Shown here in pieces: positions 60,857-64,000 of a stretch of DNA of 64,000 nucleotides (positions within the stretch are counted from its first letter, which is position 1; every line of letters begins with the position of its first letter). Position numbers and translations under genes: made by a program. The stretch is from Streptomyces sp. NBC_00557 (lineage in GTDB: Bacteria > Actinomycetota > Actinomycetes > Streptomycetales > Streptomycetaceae), in contig NZ_CP107796.1 in the NCBI RefSeq assembly GCF_036345995.1, positions 7,502,001 to 7,566,000 on the forward strand. The letters are read 5' to 3'. The notes below the pieces were generated by a model. It saw only the letters and a list, made by a program, of their open reading frames with translations. It did not search any database and had not been told where the DNA came from.

Positions 60857-62155
60857 GTGGACACGAGCGAGAGCAGCACCACCGAACGCGACACCGCGCC
60901 GGATCCCGCAGCCCCGCCCCGGCGCGGCTGGCGCCGCTGGGCGATGGACACCCGTCCGTTGCGCATCCCCGCCTACCGGCGCCTGTGGACGTCGACGATC
61001 GTCACCGCCGTCGGCAGCCAGCTCACCGCCGTGGCCGTGCCCAAGCAGATCTACGACGTCACGCACTCCTCGGCCTGGGTCGGCTACGCGAGCCTGGCCG
61101 GACTGGTGCCCATGGTGGCGTTCGCACTGTGGGGCGGGGCGGTCGCCGATACGGTGGACCGCCGCAGGCTGCTGCTGGTCACCAACTGCGGCATCGCGGT
61201 GACGTCGCTGCTGTTCTGGGCGCAGGCGGTCACCGGACTCGACTCGGTCGCCGTCCTGATGGTGCTGCTCGTGCTGCAGCAGGCGTTCTTCGGGCTCAAC
61301 TCGCCCGCCCGCAACGCGTCCATCGCCCGGCTGGTCCCGGCCGAGGAACTGCCCGCCGCCAACGCGCTCGGCTCCACGGTGATGCAGACCGGCCTGGTCG
61401 CAGGCCCCCTGCTGGCCGGTGTGCTGATCCCGGTCATCGGGCTGCCCGAGCTGTACCTCATCGACGCCGTGGCGCTGTGCGTGACCGTGTGGGCCGTCTA
61501 CCGGCTGCCCGCGCTGCCGCCGCTCGGCGAGGCCGCCGCCCGCCGGGCCGGGCTGCGCGAGATCGCTGCGGGCTTCCAGTACATGTCCCGGCACAAGGTG
61601 CTGCTGCTGTCCTTCCTCGCCGACATCGTCGCCATGGTGTTCGGCATGCCGCGCGCCCTGTTCCCGCAGCTCGCGGCCGAGACGTACCACTCCTGGGGCG
61701 AGGGGCTGGCGCTCGGCGTCCTGTTCGCCGGGATCCCGGTCGGCGCGGTGCTCGGCGGCCTGTTCTCCGGGGTGTTCTCGCGGGCCCGCAGGCACGGCTG
61801 GATGGTCATCGGGGCGGTCGTCGGCTGGGGCGTGGCCATCGCCGGGTTCGGGCTGAGCGGCAACCTCTGGGCGGCCCTTGCCTTCCTCGCCGCGGCCGGC
61901 GTCGCCGACATGGTCTCGATGGTGTTCCGGGGCGCCATCCTGCTGTCGGCGGCCACCGACGAGATGCGCGGCCGGATGCAGGGCGTGTTCACGGTGGTCG
62001 TCGCGGGCGGCCCGCGCCTGGCCGACGTGCTGCACGGCACGGCCGGCTCGGCCTTCGGCCCGCGCGCCGCGGTGGCGGGCGGCGGCGCGCTGGTCGTCGT
62101 GGTGATGCTGGCGCTGGCGGCCGCCGTACCTGCGCTGCGCCGGTACCGGATCTGA
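60857..62155 (+). CDS. MFS transporter (EntS-like, MFS_3 type)
   Basis: The 432-residue protein has a charged N-terminus and about 12 membrane helices. Typical segments are LWTSTIVTAVGSQLTAVAVPKQIYDVTHSSAWVGYASL, GGAVADTVDRRRLLL (MFS loop) and LNSPARNASIARLVPAEELPAANALGS. Relatives export siderophores or drugs; the cargo is unknown. The GTG at 60857 follows CAGGA. It does not share a promoter with the LysE gene, 129 bp upstream. Confidence 0.9.
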   Translation: MDTSESSTTERDTAPDPAAPPRRGWRRWAMDTRPLRIPAYRRLWTSTIVTAVGSQLTAVAVPKQIYDVTHSSAWVGYASLAGLVPMVAFALWGGAVADTVDRRRLLLVTNCGIAVTSLLFWAQAVTGLDSVAVLMVLLVLQQAFFGLNSPARNASIARLVPAEELPAANALGSTVMQTGLVAGPLLAGVLIPVIGLPELYLIDAVALCVTVWAVYRLPALPPLGEAAARRAGLREIAAGFQYMSRHKVLLLSFLADIVAMVFGMPRALFPQLAAETYHSWGEGLALGVLFAGIPVGAVLGGLFSGVFSRARRHGWMVIGAVVGWGVAIAGFGLSGNLWAALAFLAAAGVADMVSMVFRGAILLSAATDEMRGRMQGVFTVVVAGGPRLADVLHGTAGSAFGPRAAVAGGGALVVVVMLALAAAVPALRRYRI

Positions 62156-62156
62156 G

Positions 62157-62615
62157 CTACAGCGGACCCGTGCGGCGCTGGATGGCGTACTGGTCCATCA
62201 GCTTGCCCCGGGTGATCTCCAGGCGGTGGGCGAGGATCTCGGCCACCGTGCGCACCAGCGACAGCCCGAGCAGGGGGTCCTCCACGCACACGGCGAGCAC
62301 GGAGGGTCCGTCGAACTCGTAGGCGCGTACGTCGGTGAAGGCCACCGCGCCGAAGTCCCACTGGTACGGCGGGAACAGCCAGGACCAGCCGAGCAGGTCG
62401 CCCGCGCCGAGCGAGGCCACCGTCACCCGCCGCCGGGGGGTGACCTGCGTGTCGAGATGGACCGCGCCCGAGCGGATCACCCAGAACCGGTCGGCGGTGC
62501 CGCCCGCCTCGAAGATGCGGGTGTCCTCCGGGAACGAGACCTCCTTGGCCAGTTCCATCAGGCGCTCGCGCTGCGCCTGGGGGAGGGCGGTGAGCAGTTT
62601 GATCGCTTTGGTCAT
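62157..62615 (-). CDS. Stand-alone cyclic nucleotide-binding domain protein
   Basis: The 152-residue protein consists of a CNBD beta-roll (EVSFPEDTRIFEAGGTADRFWVIRSGAVHLDTQVTPRRRVTVASLGAGDLLGWSWLF) and a C-terminal helix (HRLEITRGKLMDQYA). There is no Crp helix-turn-helix, so it is not a classical regulator. It ends 1 bp from the convergent MFS gene. Function is unknown. Confidence 0.88.
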   Translation of the reverse strand: MTKAIKLLTALPQAQRERLMELAKEVSFPEDTRIFEAGGTADRFWVIRSGAVHLDTQVTPRRRVTVASLGAGDLLGWSWLFPPYQWDFGAVAFTDVRAYEFDGPSVLAVCVEDPLLGLSLVRTVAEILAHRLEITRGKLMDQYAIQRRTGPL

Positions 62616-62749
62616 GGCGCGGGACTCCTCGCCGGCGGCGGTTGGGGTGCTTCCCCTAAGCCCATTTCAGCCGTTGCCGCCCCACCGGGCACCTCGAAGG
62701 ACCCGGCGCTTCCCGCCGCGCCCTCGGTCACGCGCCGTTTCCGGGCAGC

Positions 62750-62786
62750 AAAAAGCCCTGGCTGGACGGGGGAAACCAGCCAGGGC
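62750..62786 (-). terminator. Rho-independent terminator on the minus strand
   Basis: GCCCTGGCTGG and CCAGCCAGGGC (62755-62765 and 62776-62786) form an 11-bp perfect stem. Read on the minus strand the stem is followed by five T residues, so it would end transcription of the small gene at 62897-63139. Confidence 0.75.
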
Positions 62787-62878
62787 CGTATACGGTGGCG
62801 TACGCGGAGGGAGGAAGGACGGTTCCGGTCACCTCCGGCACCACGTATGCATGAACGATAAACCATCCGGTGGTCTTT

Positions 62879-62892
62879 CTACCAATCGGTAG
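62879..62892. promoter_or_regulatory. Small dyad CTACC-N4-GGTAG
   Basis: A perfect 5+5 dyad with AATC centre lies just past the end of the small minus-strand gene. It resembles a TetR-type half-site pair, but no start codon faces it closely, so its role is uncertain. Confidence 0.3.
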
Positions 62893-62896
62893 CGGG

Positions 62897-63139
62897 TCAC
62901 GTGACCTGTTTCACGCCTCCGGCTCCGGGCGGCTGCCCTCCGGGTCGGGTGATCTCCGTCAGCACCCGCCCCACCGCCTCGAACGCCCACGCCCGGACCG
63001 CCGCCTCCCGGGCTGCGTCCGGATCCGTCGCCGTCAGGCTCTGCGCGCGCTCCCGCCAGGCCTTCTCCTCCTCGGCCGCGTGGTCCCGGCCCCGCTGGAT
63101 GCGCCGCAACAACTCGTCCGCGTCCACGACATCGGTCAT
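62897..63139 (-). CDS. Small hypothetical protein, 80 residues
   Basis: I do not recognise a family. The protein is mostly helical and charged (ADELLRRIQRGRDHAAEEEKAWRERAQSL, AAREAAVRAWAFEAVGRVLTEI) and may form a coiled coil. I start at the ATG at 63139 because TATGAG lies six bases before it; the frame is open to 63301. A terminator lies about 110 bp downstream. Confidence 0.65.
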   Translation of the reverse strand: MTDVVDADELLRRIQRGRDHAAEEEKAWRERAQSLTATDPDAAREAAVRAWAFEAVGRVLTEITRPGGQPPGAGGVKQVT

Positions 63140-63145
63140 ACCGGT

Positions 63146-63151
63146 CTCATA
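63146..63151 (-). promoter_or_regulatory. -10 box of the small gene, leaderless type
   Basis: On the minus strand TATGAG lies six bases before the ATG at 63139. Confidence 0.35.
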
Positions 63152-63264
63152 CCCGGAAGATCCGCGGTGATGACACGGCCACGGCATGTGTTTGAGGGCG
63201 TCGGCAGGGGTCAGCCGAAAAAGGAGGCATGCTAACAGTCCCGGCACCGCCCAGGGAGGTAGGG

Positions 63265-63693
63265 ATGCGCTCCACCCACCGGACCAGCGCCCCCACGACA
63301 CGGCCGGAACCGTGCCGTCGGCTGCCGTCCCGGCCGGCCGACGCCCGCAGAACCGTGGAGTGCGTGGTGGCCGAACGGTGCCGGGCGCGCGCCATCCCCT
63401 GCGGCGCCGGCGCCATGGATGACGCCCTGCTGGTCACCTCGGAGCTCACCACCAACGCCATCCTGCACGGCGGCGGCATCACCGGCTTCGACGTCGACGT
63501 CGACTCCGGCGGCGTACGCGTCTCGGTGAGCGACAACAGCGACGAGATGCCGATGGCCGCCCCGCCCGCCGACGGCCCGGGCCGGCTCGGCGGCCGCGGC
63601 TGGCCCATCGTGTGCCGGCTGGCCCGGGACGTCCGGGTGGCCCAGCTGCCCTGCGGGGGCAAGCGGATCACCGCCGTCGTACCGCTGCACTGA
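63265..63693 (+). CDS. Anti-sigma-type ATP-binding protein (HATPase fold)
   Basis: The 142-residue protein has the HATPase N-box LLVTSELTTNAILHGGG, a VSVSDNSDEMP metal-site segment and GGRGWPIVCRLARDVRV, like the RsbW-like proteins of Streptomyces. GGGAGG lies five bases before the ATG at 63265. It may control a sigma factor elsewhere; no sigma gene is adjacent here. Confidence 0.83.
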   Translation: MRSTHRTSAPTTRPEPCRRLPSRPADARRTVECVVAERCRARAIPCGAGAMDDALLVTSELTTNAILHGGGITGFDVDVDSGGVRVSVSDNSDEMPMAAPPADGPGRLGGRGWPIVCRLARDVRVAQLPCGGKRITAVVPLH

Positions 63694-63928
63694 AACGGCG
63701 CGGAAGTTCCGCTCAGCGGTGTTTGCGCCCCGGGCCGGGGGGCAGGCGGAATCTCGTGCTTCGGACCGGAGGCGCGCACCCGGCGGGACTCGTATGACCG
63801 CCCGGGTCCGCCTCCCGGCGGCCCGGGCGACGATCCCGCGGCGAACCTGACACCACCGTTCGGGCCACGCTCCGGAACCTCGCTTCCGGTTTGGTGTGCC
63901 CTGAAACCACGTTCAGGAGCGATTCCGC

Positions 63929-64000
63929 ATGCTGACCGACATGTCGACAAGCCGTCCCGGCACGCCCTCCACGGACTCCACCACCACCGCGTCCACACGG
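63929..64000 (+). CDS. Start of an unidentified gene (runs off the window)
   Basis: An ATG nine bases after AGGAG opens a frame of 24 codons to the window end, encoding MLTDMSTSRPGTPSTDSTTT and a few more residues. The Ser/Thr/Pro-rich start looks like a disordered N-terminus. A second in-frame ATG is at 63941. The family cannot be told. Confidence 0.5.
   Translation, partial: MLTDMSTSRPGTPSTDSTTTASTR

Overview
The window is chromosomal DNA of very high GC content with dense, mostly short-spaced genes, GTG and TTG starts and strong third-position GC bias. The gene content points to a Streptomyces: a WhiB-like protein, an SsgA-like protein, a streptophobe membrane protein, the melC1-melC2 tyrosinase pair, a 2-methylisoborneol operon and a sigma-B-type stress sigma factor. 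I see no tRNA, rRNA, CRISPR array, transposase, integrase or phage gene.

Layout. 1-7.9 kb: end of an aldo/keto reductase, a BlaI/M56 peptidase pair, a VOC protein, adenosine deaminase, a DinB-like protein, a LysR regulator divergent from an aldo/keto reductase, and an NTF2-like protein. 7.9-13.5 kb: signalling and membrane genes (FHA-ABC transporter, SH3-like protein, Ser/Thr kinase, streptophobe protein). 13.6-17.4 kb: a DUF6777 secreted/anchored protein, then an anti-sigma-like ATPase and a SigB/F-family sigma factor, each behind promoters matching the Streptomyces sigma-B consensus, and an XRE regulator ending in Ala-Ala. 17.4-25.3 kb: VOC proteins, an APH-type kinase, the 2-methylisoborneol operon (family 2B encapsulin shell, terpene synthase, GPP methyltransferase), an alcohol dehydrogenase and RNase H. 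25.3-30.6 kb: melC operon, then a visibly damaged region holding a remnant FAD monooxygenase and a lipase and an MFS transporter that are both broken by one 628-bp inversion, followed by a TetR gene. 30.7-39.7 kb: aldo/keto reductase, DUF6328 and SsgA-like proteins, an F420-type oxidoreductase, a transmembrane pseudokinase, a threonine dehydratase-like enzyme, a polyprenyl synthase coupled to a TPR protein behind 13-bp iterated repeats, and an AIM24 protein. 40-43.3 kb: secreted M4 protease behind a structured leader, and a GDSL lipoprotein. 43.4-50.8 kb: a signalling/redox module (UBP zinc finger, CNBD histidine kinase, receiver-flavoprotein fusion), a universal stress protein, a DUF4032 kinase-like protein, an MBL hydrolase and AlkB. 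50.8-58 kb: TetR plus FAD dehydrogenase, M1 peptidase, a two-component system and a DUF6098 protein. 58-64 kb: repeat-rich spacer, WhiB-like protein, ArgP-like/LysE pair, MFS transporter, CNBD protein, a small protein, a second anti-sigma-type ATPase and the start of an unidentified gene.

The strongest unusual observation is the inversion at 28330-28957. Flipping it back in silico, between 5-bp inverted repeats, restores both the lipase and the MFS reading frames exactly. Other points of interest are the exact sigma-B-type promoter matches, the CNBD kinase/receiver-flavoprotein/zinc-finger module, the pseudokinase, the encapsulin-terpene operon, and many genes whose -10 box sits 6-8 nt before the start codon, suggesting leaderless mRNAs. 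Everything here comes from reading the sequence; no database search was run.
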